Assembly: GCA_964432415.1 (NCBI GenBank)
Contig: CAYSNW010000002.1
Location: 62,001 to 126,000, forward strand
Direction of reading: 5' to 3'
Source of the DNA: JAFECT01 sp964432415
GTDB taxonomy: Bacteria; Pseudomonadota; Alphaproteobacteria; Caulobacterales; Caulobacteraceae
DNA length: 64,000 nucleotides
Numbering within the stretch: position 1 is the first letter of the stretch; each line of letters begins with the position of its first letter. Below the pieces are notes generated by a model that saw only the letters and a list, made by a program, of their open reading frames with translations, was not told where the DNA came from and did no database searches. Made by a program: the position numbers and the translations under genes. Below, piece by piece: positions 55,806-63,937 of this stretch.

Positions 55806-56846
55806 CTACTGGGCGACCTTGTAGATCAGCACCGCGCCGGGGACCTTTGTCTCGCCCGGAGAGGCGGCGACGAACAGGCGATGAGACTCCCGGTCCAGGA
55901 TCGCTGTCTTGGCGCCGGGCAAGCTCTTGATCCGCGCCGTCTCGCGATAGTGGTCGGCGTCGTCCTGCTGGACCACGCTGATGTAGCCCTCGCCGCCTGT
56001 GACATAGATGCGCCGGTTGTCCGGGTCCCAGATCATCTGGTCGGCGCGCTCGGGCGTCTTGATCACCTGCATGACCGCGCCGGTGTCGGCGTTGAGGATC
56101 AGTAGATTGCCGGGCTTGCGGGTGACCACAAACAGGCGGCGGTTCTTCTCATCCATCACCACGCAGGCGTTCTGTCCGAGCGCGGCGTCGATGGCCCAGC
56201 TCTTCTCGACCTTGCCGGCCGCGGTATCGATCACGTCCATCCGGTTCTTGTCGGTGACGTTGATGTAGATCTTCGTGCCCGCGCTCTCGACCGCCATAGC
56301 CTCCACGTGGTCGGCGTCGAAGTGGATCTTGCGCAGCACCTTGCCGGTCGCGGGATCGAGCTCGACGAGATTGGAGTCCTTCTGGGGCACGTCCTTGCCG
56401 CCTGTGACCACCCAGATGGGCGCGCCGGTCGCCTTTTCGCCGATGGAGTCGGCGCCAGCGGGCAAGGCATAGGTACGCTTCGGCTTGAGCGTGGTCGCGT
56501 CCAGCACGGGTGAGGGCTTCTCGCCATCCAGCACCAGCACCTCGTTGGTCTCGGGCATGGCGTAAAGGCTGTGGGGAGCGCCGAATCCGGGAATGCGGGT
56601 CTTGAGCGCACCGCTGGCCAGGTCGAAGGCCAGCAGCTCGTGGTGTTCCTCGCCGGCGAGGAGCAACTGGCCGTTCTTGCGGTCGATGGCGAAGTGATCG
56701 AAGTCGCCAGAGTAGTCCGGGACCTCGATCGTCTTCTCGAGCGACAATGGGGCGGTGGCCGCCTGGGCCGGAGCCTTGGGCGCTGCGTTGCAGGACGCGA
56801 GCGCCGCCGCGGCGAACGCCAGCGTGAGGGCGTTGGTACGGGTCAT
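55806..56846 (-). CDS. YVTN-type beta-propeller lipoprotein 2
   Basis: 346 residues from the ATG at 56846 with a lipoprotein signal (MTRTNALTLAFAAAALASC, lipobox LASC, acylated Cys at residue 19). The mature protein has propeller blades: GDFDHFAIDRKNGQLLLAGEEHHELLAFDLASGAL, PIWVVTGGKDVPQKDSNLVELDPATGKVLRKIHFD, RLFVVTRKPGNLLILNADTGAV, and RRIYVTGGEGYISVVQQDD. Paralogue of the protein at 45273. Third gene of a presumed operon with the receptor at 57784 and the two-repeat protein at 56875. Confidence 0.82.
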   Translation of the reverse strand: MTRTNALTLAFAAAALASCNAAPKAPAQAATAPLSLEKTIEVPDYSGDFDHFAIDRKNGQLLLAGEEHHELLAFDLASGALKTRIPGFGAPHSLYAMPETNEVLVLDGEKPSPVLDATTLKPKRTYALPAGADSIGEKATGAPIWVVTGGKDVPQKDSNLVELDPATGKVLRKIHFDADHVEAMAVESAGTKIYINVTDKNRMDVIDTAAGKVEKSWAIDAALGQNACVVMDEKNRRLFVVTRKPGNLLILNADTGAVMQVIKTPERADQMIWDPDNRRIYVTGGEGYISVVQQDDADHYRETARIKSLPGAKTAILDRESHRLFVAASPGETKVPGAVLIYKVAQ

Positions 56847-56874
56847 CGGGAACTTTCCGAAAATGGGGCGGAGG

Positions 56875-57672
56875 TCAGGCGCCGGTCTTGAACAGGCTGG
56901 CGCTGTCGGGAATGCTGCGGGCCAGCTCGTCGCGGATGCGCTTGGCCTTGGCGTGGAGCGCGTTCTTGTCGGCGCCTTCGTGGAAGGCGAAGACACAGCC
57001 CAGGGCGCCGATCCGGTGTCCCTTGGCGTCATTGAGCGGCAGCTCGACCTCGAAGCGTTCGCCGCCTTCGGCGACTTCGAGATTGGTCGTGCCCTTCTGG
57101 ATCACGCGCAGGTCGTCCTCGTCCGCGGCCTTGCCGATGCGGCCGATGTTGGAGCCGATGATCACATTGACCTTGGCGCGGGGCGGCGTGGCGTGGATGG
57201 CGAAGACCAGCAGCTCGGGGTGGGCCTTCATGGTGCGGTCGACCAGGGTCTGGGCCCGGGTCTTGGGCGAGAACTTGGGGTCGTAGGGCCACGGGTCGTA
57301 GAGGTTCTTGGTGCTGAGCGCGCGGTGCGCGATCCAGGACTGGATGGCGGCGGCGCTGGCCTTGTGGTCGCCGGCGCCGGCGTAGGTGATCTCCAGCGTG
57401 CCGAGCGTGTCGCCCGAGACGTTCTTCAGGACCTCGCGGACCGTCTCGCCCTTGGGGGATCCAGACGGGCTGGCGCCGGCGACGCCGGCGGGAAAGTCCT
57501 TGACGGTGTCCGTGCGCAGGACCACCGCCAGGACACCCTTGTGGGCCTTGCGCGAGACTTCGGCGAGGTGGCGGGCGTAGGTCTTGCCGTCCTTCGCGAG
57601 CGGCACAGCGTCGTCGGCCAGGACCGTCAGCGGAGCGGCGGTCAGCAGCAGAATCAAGGGGAAGGTTTTCAT
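56875..57672 (-). CDS. Secreted protein of an unrecognised family, two-repeat form
   Basis: 265 residues with signal MKTFPLILLLTAAPLTVLA. Two similar domains: residues about 30-130 (YARHLAEVSRKAHKGVLAVVLRT ... GDTLGTLEITYAGAG) and about 140-260 (RAQTLVDRTMKAHPELLVFAIHATPP ... GTTNLEVAEGGERFEVELPL). The second resembles the single-domain protein at 54107. Repeated (H)PELL-type strands and D-G/A-K loops suggest a Cache/PAS-like sensor fold, not proven. Lies between the receptor gene and the YVTN lipoprotein gene, same strand. Confidence 0.65.
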   Translation of the reverse strand: MKTFPLILLLTAAPLTVLADDAVPLAKDGKTYARHLAEVSRKAHKGVLAVVLRTDTVKDFPAGVAGASPSGSPKGETVREVLKNVSGDTLGTLEITYAGAGDHKASAAAIQSWIAHRALSTKNLYDPWPYDPKFSPKTRAQTLVDRTMKAHPELLVFAIHATPPRAKVNVIIGSNIGRIGKAADEDDLRVIQKGTTNLEVAEGGERFEVELPLNDAKGHRIGALGCVFAFHEGADKNALHAKAKRIRDELARSIPDSASLFKTGA

Positions 57673-57783
57673 CGGTCGGTTCCTGTAGGCGTTCCGGGGG
57701 GTTCGGTTCGCAGGGCGGCGCGGATCGGAAAAAAAGGACGTCCCCGCCGGACAAGCCGGCGAGGACGAGGGGGAGCGGAAGAA

Positions 57784-60696
57784 CTAGAAGCGGCTGTCGA
57801 AGGTCAGGTAGACCAGCCGCCCGATCGGCGAATAGGTCGACACATCGGTGCGGTTGTCGGTGAAGGCGTTGGCGGCCCGCGGCGGCTTGGCGTCGCCGAG
57901 GTTGTTCACGCCGATGGCGAGCGTGGTGTCCTTCAGCCGCCACAGATCGTTCGGCAGCTTGTAGGCGACCCGCGCGTCGAAGGAGGAATAGGCCTTCACC
58001 GGGATGGCCGGCAGGCCGGCGTTGGCGAAGGTGAACCCGCCGGCGCCCTCGTCGGCCACCTTGTCAATGTAGCTGTGCGCCAGGCTGGCGGTCCAGGGAC
58101 CGTCGGTCCAGGTGACGGTGGTGTAGGTGCGCCACTTGGGCTGGGTGCCGCCGGCCTGCGGGCTGTTGGAAGCCACGCCCGCGAACTCGTAGAACTGCTG
58201 TGACGGCAGCGCCTGGTACTTGTAGGAGTTCAGGTACGTCGCCACGAAATCGAGATCAATGTTGCCGTGGTCGGCGGTACGCCAAGTGTAACCGAAGGTG
58301 GTGTCCACCGTGCGCAGCTTGATGCCGCCGAGGTTCCTGAACTGATCGATGGCGTAGATGTTCAGGTTGTTCACGCCCGGATTGGCGTTGAGGTAGGCCA
58401 GCAGGTCGCCCGGATTGGCGAAGCCCACCGCGCCCGCCAGGCCCGGGAAGTTGTTCTTGGCGACGTTGTTGAAGAAGATGGACGCCGATCCCAGCCGGTT
58501 GACGTCCACCAGGATGTTGTTGAACCCGATGCCGCCGGCGATGTCCCTCTGATCGATCGAGGTGTACTGCACGGTGAGGCGCAGATCCGGCAGGGCGTCC
58601 GGCTTGACCACGCCGCCGAGCGAGAAAGTGTCTGCCTTGGCCGGCGCCAGGTTGGGATTGTTCCCGTCCTCGGCGTTGAACGGACTGGATGGTTGGCCCG
58701 GGAAAGCCGTCTGGATGATCGCGCCGCCGGCCTGGCGGGTCGCGGTTGGCCCGTACTCCGCATAGAGCGAAGGGGCGGTGAACGACTTCGAATAGGTCGC
58801 CCGCACCGTGAACTGGCCGTCGATCGGCTGCCAGCGCAGGCCGACCTTGGGAACCGTGCTATTGCCCGCGTCGCTGTAGTGCTCGGCGCGGAAGGCGCCG
58901 ATCAGGTCCAGCACGTGGACGCCGGGCATGTTCATCTCCGGGCTGGCCAGGGGGACCCGCATCTCGCCATAGACCGCGTTGATCGTGCGCGACTTGGAGA
59001 AGGGGTCGAAGAACTGGCCCCCGACCCAGCGTTGGGCGGTCGGGCCGGTGTTGCGGCCGTTGTCGTCGGCGCCTGCGGACAGGGATTCCTTACGCCAGGC
59101 GGCCCCCACCGCCACGCTGACAGGTCCCGCGGGAAGGCTGAAGACATCGCCGTTGAAGGACACATCGGCCGAGTCGAGCACGCTGCGGCCGTGGATGTTC
59201 TCGACGCCGAAAATGTTGGCGATGCTCGTGGGATCACGCCCGGTGCGCGCGAAGGGGTCGAGGGCCGCGACCAGGATCAGAGGCGAGGCGGTGCTGAAGT
59301 TGCCGAACACCTTGCTGAACTTGCCGCCCGCCACGGCGTTGCCATTGGCGTCGAAGCCCCCGGCGATGGCCGCCGTCAGGTTCGGTCCATAGATGACGTT
59401 GCGCTGCAGCTGGGCCAGTTGGTCCTGACTGTGGGTGAAGGCCGCCTCCCAGCGCCAATCGTGGGAGAACAGGCTGAACTTGCCCCGCACGCCGGTGGTG
59501 ATGCGGAACTTGTTGGTGGTGTTGTCGTACTGTTTGGGGTGGGCGGTGTCGCCGAACTGCACCCCCGAGACCGACCCCGTGGTCGGGTTGAAGGGCGCGC
59601 CGGCCGCGACCGTCACGGCGGTGACCCGCGGGAGGAACTGGGCGAAGCTCTTGCCCTGAGCCAGCTCAAAATCGCTGAACAGGTTGACCTTGCCCTCCTC
59701 GTCGATCTTGCCTTCCAGGCTGCCGCTCAGCGAAGCCACGTTCTGACGGAGCAGCATGGTCTGGAACTGGCCCAGGTCGTAGGTGGCGCCGATCGTGGTG
59801 GCGTTGCCCGCGGTGTACACGCCCGGAACCAGAGCGTTCATGTTCGGCGCAGTCGCGGCGGTTCCCGTCGGAACCGACTGGCTGGGTGAGTTGAGATTGG
59901 GGTTCAGGATGAAGGCGCCGCCCACCGCGCCGGGAATGGCCGCGCCGCTGACGATGAAGGGATGGGTGAAGCTGCGCTGGTGTTGGTACAGCGGATCGGT
60001 GTGGGTGTAGGAGCCGTTCAACACCACGTCGAACCGATCGGCCAAGGTCGTGCCGGCGCTGAAGTAGCCCGATCCCTCCTTGTAGCCGCCCGCGGCGCTC
60101 GCCACCCGGCCCCCGAAGGACACACCGTCCTGATGCTTCTTCAGAATGAAGTTCACTACGCCGCCGACCGCGTCGGAGCCGTAGATGGCCGAGGCCCCGT
60201 CGGTCAGCACCTCGACCCGCTCGATGGCGCTGAGCGGAATCTGGTTGACGTCCACGAAGATCTTGCCGCCGATGCCGGCGACGGCGCCGACCGCGACGCG
60301 ACGCCCGTTGATCAGCACCAGAGTGTCCAGGTCGCGCAGGCGGGCCTGCGAGCCGCCGGCGGTGTTCTGGTTGGTGTTGTTGGCGTTGCTGTTGCCCGTG
60401 TTGCCCCGGCCCTGGAAGGCGGGAACCGACTTGCGCAGCACCTCCAGGGCGTTCGAATTCACCCCCACAATCTGAAGCTGCTTCAGCCCGATGGTCTGGA
60501 CCGGCACCGCGATCGCGTCGGGAGCTGTGCGCAGCGCCGAGCCGGTGACGACAATCTCTTCGACCTGGGCTGTGGGCGTCGATGTCGACGCCGCAGGGGC
60601 GGGTTGCGCCATCGCTTGCGACGAATACAAACCTGCCCCGCCGACAGCGAATGCAACAAGCATACTATGGGTAAGCAAATTTGCACGATGACGCAT
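57784..60696 (-). CDS. TonB-dependent receptor 2 (large)
   Basis: 970 residues from the ATG at 60696 after GGGAGGAACTCGCC. Signal LVAFAVGGAGLYSSQAMAQ. TonB box EEIVVTGSALRT (about 46), plug with LRDLDTLVLINGRRVAVGAVAG, IPLSAIERVEVLTDGASAIYGSDAVGGVVNFILKK, and a long barrel containing DNRTDVSTYSPIGRLVYLTFDSRF at the end (terminal Phe). Sphingomonads and Caulobacteraceae have many receptors of this size with unknown carbohydrate or metal substrates. Upstream are five tandem 11-bp repeats, the longest array of the set. Confidence 0.93.
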   Translation of the reverse strand: MRHRANLLTHSMLVAFAVGGAGLYSSQAMAQPAPAASTSTPTAQVEEIVVTGSALRTAPDAIAVPVQTIGLKQLQIVGVNSNALEVLRKSVPAFQGRGNTGNSNANNTNQNTAGGSQARLRDLDTLVLINGRRVAVGAVAGIGGKIFVDVNQIPLSAIERVEVLTDGASAIYGSDAVGGVVNFILKKHQDGVSFGGRVASAAGGYKEGSGYFSAGTTLADRFDVVLNGSYTHTDPLYQHQRSFTHPFIVSGAAIPGAVGGAFILNPNLNSPSQSVPTGTAATAPNMNALVPGVYTAGNATTIGATYDLGQFQTMLLRQNVASLSGSLEGKIDEEGKVNLFSDFELAQGKSFAQFLPRVTAVTVAAGAPFNPTTGSVSGVQFGDTAHPKQYDNTTNKFRITTGVRGKFSLFSHDWRWEAAFTHSQDQLAQLQRNVIYGPNLTAAIAGGFDANGNAVAGGKFSKVFGNFSTASPLILVAALDPFARTGRDPTSIANIFGVENIHGRSVLDSADVSFNGDVFSLPAGPVSVAVGAAWRKESLSAGADDNGRNTGPTAQRWVGGQFFDPFSKSRTINAVYGEMRVPLASPEMNMPGVHVLDLIGAFRAEHYSDAGNSTVPKVGLRWQPIDGQFTVRATYSKSFTAPSLYAEYGPTATRQAGGAIIQTAFPGQPSSPFNAEDGNNPNLAPAKADTFSLGGVVKPDALPDLRLTVQYTSIDQRDIAGGIGFNNILVDVNRLGSASIFFNNVAKNNFPGLAGAVGFANPGDLLAYLNANPGVNNLNIYAIDQFRNLGGIKLRTVDTTFGYTWRTADHGNIDLDFVATYLNSYKYQALPSQQFYEFAGVASNSPQAGGTQPKWRTYTTVTWTDGPWTASLAHSYIDKVADEGAGGFTFANAGLPAIPVKAYSSFDARVAYKLPNDLWRLKDTTLAIGVNNLGDAKPPRAANAFTDNRTDVSTYSPIGRLVYLTFDSRF

Positions 60697-60746
60697 GGCG
60701 AGTTCCTCCCAGGGATTTTGATTATTCTTGGGAACAGGGTGACGCC

Positions 60747-60801
60747 GACTAACTGAATTCACCCTGACGACTTCCTGAACACTACCTGAAAGCGCCCTGA
60801 A
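60747..60801 (-). promoter_or_regulatory. 11-bp direct-repeat array, site 6 (five units)
   Basis: On the minus strand five tandem 11-mers begin TTCAG, TTCAG, TTCAG, GTCAG and TTCAG, ending 50 bp upstream of the receptor-2 start. The first two units lie within the 3' end of mobA (stop at 60782). Confidence 0.75.
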
Positions 60802-61387
60802 CACCCCGCGGCGGCGCCTGATCCAAATCCGCTGGTGCGTTGATGTTGGCGAAACGTCTGGCGTCAGGGAAATCGACGCTGGAGCCCCCGTGCTGACGGG
60901 TGAAGTCATCGACCCGGCCGTGGCGGCCCCGCGCGAGCACCGCCTCGAGCGAGGGGGCCAGGCTCGTCCGCCACAGGCCGCACAGCGGATGCTGTCCGTC
61001 CGGCGTCGTCGCCGTGACCACCGCGGCCGGGGGCGCGGTCAAAAGGCGGTCGATGAAATCCTCAGGCAGAAACGGCGTGTCGCACGGGATGGTAGCCAGA
61101 AGGTCGGCTTGCCTCGACGTGGCCCAGGCCAGTCCCGCCAACACCCCCGCGAGCGGACCTGCCGGATGTTCCGGCGCGTCGCTCAGGACCGGAAGTCCCT
61201 CGGACGCAGCCCAGGCCGCGGCGCCCGATCCGGGCGGCGTACTGATTGCGACTTCCGTGCAGGACTTGCGGAGCAGACCGGCGACCGTTGCGATCATCGG
61301 TTCCCCGTTCAGGACAGCCATGGCCTTTTCGGTCCCAAATCGAACGGAACGGCCCCCCGCCAGCACGAGGCCGCAGAGCCCGGTCAC
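60782..61387 (-). CDS. mobA: Molybdenum cofactor guanylyltransferase MobA-like
   Basis: 201 residues from a GTG at 61387 overlapping the stop of the dehydrogenase-like gene (GTGA). Transfers GMP from GTP to molybdopterin to form the bis-MGD cofactor precursor. N-terminal nucleotide motif GLVLAGGRSVRFGTEKAMAVLNGEP (LAGGxSxRxGxxK), the metal site Asp in LLATIPCDTPFLPEDF, and the C-terminal FANINAPADLDQ (N-I-N-T/A motif). Last gene of the fdhD-dehydrogenase-mobA operon. Confidence 0.93.
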   Translation of the reverse strand: MTGLCGLVLAGGRSVRFGTEKAMAVLNGEPMIATVAGLLRKSCTEVAISTPPGSGAAAWAASEGLPVLSDAPEHPAGPLAGVLAGLAWATSRQADLLATIPCDTPFLPEDFIDRLLTAPPAAVVTATTPDGQHPLCGLWRTSLAPSLEAVLARGRHGRVDDFTRQHGGSSVDFPDARRFANINAPADLDQAPPRGVQGAFR

Positions 61388-63012
61388 CGGCGAACGGGCC
61401 TTATGCGCACGGGAATGGACTTGTAGGCCGGCGTACCGCTCCGCCGGTCGCGCTGGTCGAGCGAGACCAGGCCGTTGACCTCGGGGTAGTAGGCGGCGGC
61501 CGATCCGCGCGGCAGGTCGCGGGCCACGGCGATGAAGCCCCGCACGGCGCGCACCGCCTCGCCGGCCTCCGGAAACGCCGCCTCGACGTCCAGCAGATCG
61601 CCCTCGGCTATGCCCAGCCGCTCAAGGTCGGCAGGGCTGAGGAACACCACGTCTCGCCGGCCCGAGACGCCACGATAGCGGTCGTTCTGGCCATAGATGG
61701 TGGTGTTGTACTGGTCGTGGCTGCGCACGGTGGTCAGCAGCAGGACCTCGGGGTCGCCCCGGCGCGGGTCCTCGCCATCGGCCTGGTAGGGAATGAAGTT
61801 GGCCTTGCCCGACGCCGTGCGCCAGTCGCGGCTCGACGGCGGGACCGGCAGGCGGAAGCCGCCCGGGGTTCGAATCCGTTCGTTGTAGCCGGCGAAGGTC
61901 TCGGGAAAGACCTGCTCGATCAGGTCGCGGATGCGGTCGTAGTCCCCGACCAGACCCTCCCAGTCGACGCCGCCGGGTCCGAGCGCCGCCCGCGCGATCC
62001 CGGCCACGATGGCCGGCTCCGACTTCAGCTGCGGCGAGGCTGGCGGGTTCAGCCCGCGCGAGGCGTGGACCATGGACATGGAGTCCTCCACCGTCACCGC
62101 CTGGCGCCCCGTGGCCTGCTCGTCCATCTCTGTGCGCCCCAGGCAGGGCAGCAACCACGCCTCGCCCCCATGCAACAGATGAGTGCGGTTGAGCTTGGTG
62201 GCGATGTTGACGCTGAGCTCCAGCCTGCGCATCGCCTCATGGGTCTGGCGCGGGTCGGGCGCGGCCACCGCGAAGTTGCCGCCCAGCGAGATCAGGACCT
62301 TCGAGCGGCCATCGAGGATGGCCTCGATCGCCTCGACCACGGTGTGCCCGTGCTCGCACGGCATGGGCAGGCCGAACACCTGCTCCATCCGGTCGAGCAG
62401 CGCCGCCGACGGCTTCTCGGCGACGCCGACGGTGCGCGCGCCCTGGACGTTGGAATGGCCCCGCAGCGGGCAGATGCCGGCGCCGGGCTTTCCGATCAGG
62501 CGCCCCATCAGCTGGAACAGGAACGCCGCCTCGTTCGAGGCTCGGCCCGAGGCGTAGAACTCCGCCTGATCGGGATGGTCCAGCGCCCGCAGCGCTGCGC
62601 CGATGGCGGCGAAGGCCTCCTCCCAGGTCGCCGCCAAATACCGGTCGCTCATGGGGTCGTAGCGCATCGGCTCGGTCAGCCGGCCCTGGTCTTCCAGCGC
62701 ATGGTCGCTCCAATCCAGGAGCTCGGTGACGGTATGCTCGGCGAAGAAGGCGGGGGTCGTGCGCTTGGTGGTCGACTCCCACGCCACCGCCTTGGCGCCG
62801 TTCTCGCAGAACTCGAAGGACGAGGTGTGCTTCGGGTCGGGCCAGGCGCAGCCGGGGCAGTCGAAGCCCTCGGGCTGGTTGGCGCGCAGCAGGGTCCGCC
62901 CGCCCTCGACCACCGTCTCCTGGTCGCTGAGCGCCCCGGCCACCGCCTTCAGCGCCCCCCAGCCGCCGGCGGCGCCCTTGTAGTCCTTCACGCCCGGTGG
63001 CCGCTCGCTCAT
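61384..63012 (-). CDS. Formate-dehydrogenase-like molybdopterin oxidoreductase (FdhF/YdeP-type), internally shortened
   Basis: 542 residues, against about 760 for the usual YdeP-type family. N-terminal Fe-S motif DCPGCAWPDPK...FCENGAKA is present, then YASGRASNEAAFLFQL jumps at once to MGRLIGKPGAGICPLRGHSNVQGARTVG, a motif that in full-length members lies about 220 residues later. The rest is intact: the C-terminal ASGKANFIPY and SHDQYNTTIYGQNDRYRGVSG motifs and the molydop-binding domain. The frame is kept, so this is a clean in-frame loss. Activity is doubtful. Operon with fdhD (ATGA overlap) and mobA. Confidence 0.85.
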   Translation of the reverse strand: MSERPPGVKDYKGAAGGWGALKAVAGALSDQETVVEGGRTLLRANQPEGFDCPGCAWPDPKHTSSFEFCENGAKAVAWESTTKRTTPAFFAEHTVTELLDWSDHALEDQGRLTEPMRYDPMSDRYLAATWEEAFAAIGAALRALDHPDQAEFYASGRASNEAAFLFQLMGRLIGKPGAGICPLRGHSNVQGARTVGVAEKPSAALLDRMEQVFGLPMPCEHGHTVVEAIEAILDGRSKVLISLGGNFAVAAPDPRQTHEAMRRLELSVNIATKLNRTHLLHGGEAWLLPCLGRTEMDEQATGRQAVTVEDSMSMVHASRGLNPPASPQLKSEPAIVAGIARAALGPGGVDWEGLVGDYDRIRDLIEQVFPETFAGYNERIRTPGGFRLPVPPSSRDWRTASGKANFIPYQADGEDPRRGDPEVLLLTTVRSHDQYNTTIYGQNDRYRGVSGRRDVVFLSPADLERLGIAEGDLLDVEAAFPEAGEAVRAVRGFIAVARDLPRGSAAAYYPEVNGLVSLDQRDRRSGTPAYKSIPVRIRPVRR

Positions 63013-63854
63013 ACGACCGCTTCCTCGACGATCCGATCGGGGCGGCTGAACACCATGTGCCCGTCCGCGCGGGCGAGGGCGACCAGGGTCAGTCCGGCCT
63101 CCTCCGCCTTGCGAATGGCCAGGGCGGTGGGCGCGGAAATCGCGACAAGCACCGGAAAGCCCGCCATCGCCGCCTTCTCGACCATCTCGTAGGAGCAGCG
63201 GCTGGTGACCACGGCGAAGCCCGAACCCGCGTCGAGCCCCTGCTTCAGGCCGGCCCCGATCAGCTTGTCGAGCGCGTTGTGACGACCGACGTCCTCCCGC
63301 ACGACCTTGAGGGCGCCCGAAGCGTCCGCCCAGGCCGCCGCGTGCATGGACCGGGTCAGGCGGCCCATCGCCTGCTGGTCCTCCAGCGCCGCCAGCGCGG
63401 CCTGCACCGCGTAACGCGAAATCCTCAGACCCTCGCCGACGGGCTCCAGCGGCCGGACTGCCGCGGTCAGGCGCTGCAGGCCACAGAGGCCGCAGCTGGA
63501 GCGGCCTTCCATGCTCCTCGCGCGCGCCGCGAGACGGCTGGCCCGGGCGGTCGCATCCAGAGTGATGTCTACAGAAAAGCCCTCGGCCCGCTCGACGATC
63601 TCGACGGCGCGGATCTGGTCCAGCGATGCGATCCGCTCGGTGACGGTGAAGCCGACCGCCAGGTCCTCGATGTCCTGGGGCGTGGCCATCAGCACCACGT
63701 GCGGCTTGCCGTCGTAGCCGAGACCGACCGGCGCCTCCTCGGCCAGCACCCGGGCGGCGGCTTCGGGGCCGTCCGCGCCCAGCCGCCAGAGCTGCGCCGG
63801 GCGCTCCGGCGTCGGGTCGAAACGGATGCGGTCGTCGGTGTTCACGATGGCCAT
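63009..63854 (-). CDS. fdhD: Formate dehydrogenase accessory sulfurtransferase FdhD
   Basis: 281 residues from the ATG at 63854 (MAIVNTDDRIRFDP); an upstream ATG at 63881 adds nine residues. FdhD passes sulfur from IscS to the molybdenum site of formate dehydrogenases. Motifs: EEAPVGLGYDGKPHVVLMATPQDIEDLAVGF, the reactive cysteines in SSCGLCG (about 125), VREDVGRHNALDKLIGAGL and SYEMVEKAAMAGFPVLVAISAPTALAI. First gene of the operon, so the dehydrogenase-like protein is its likely client. Confidence 0.95.
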   Translation of the reverse strand: MAIVNTDDRIRFDPTPERPAQLWRLGADGPEAAARVLAEEAPVGLGYDGKPHVVLMATPQDIEDLAVGFTVTERIASLDQIRAVEIVERAEGFSVDITLDATARASRLAARARSMEGRSSCGLCGLQRLTAAVRPLEPVGEGLRISRYAVQAALAALEDQQAMGRLTRSMHAAAWADASGALKVVREDVGRHNALDKLIGAGLKQGLDAGSGFAVVTSRCSYEMVEKAAMAGFPVLVAISAPTALAIRKAEEAGLTLVALARADGHMVFSRPDRIVEEAVV

Positions 63855-63880
63855 AAGGCTTCCCGCCGAGCGGACATGCA

Positions 63881-63910
63881 AGAGCCGGCGCTGGGGTCAG
63901 CGCCGGCTCT
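63881..63910 (-). terminator. Perfect 13-bp hairpin downstream of the GlsB-like gene
   Basis: AGAGCCGGCGCTG GGGT CAGCGCCGGCTCT. No T tract on the minus side, so termination is uncertain; it separates the partial gene from fdhD. Confidence 0.45.
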
Positions 63911-63937
63911 CAAAGATCTGCCCCTCAGCCTTAGGCG

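Noticed and set aside
39287..60801. The 11-bp repeats considered as classical Pho boxes
   Set aside because: The cores are mostly TTCAG, not TGTCA as in the PhoB box, and the adjacent regulator is more CusR-like in style. Spacing alone does not separate these options, so PhoB control remains possible but is not claimed.
63881..63910. Perfect hairpin read as the terminator of fdhD
   Set aside because: fdhD is transcribed away from it (minus strand, start 63854), so it can only serve the gene at the right edge.
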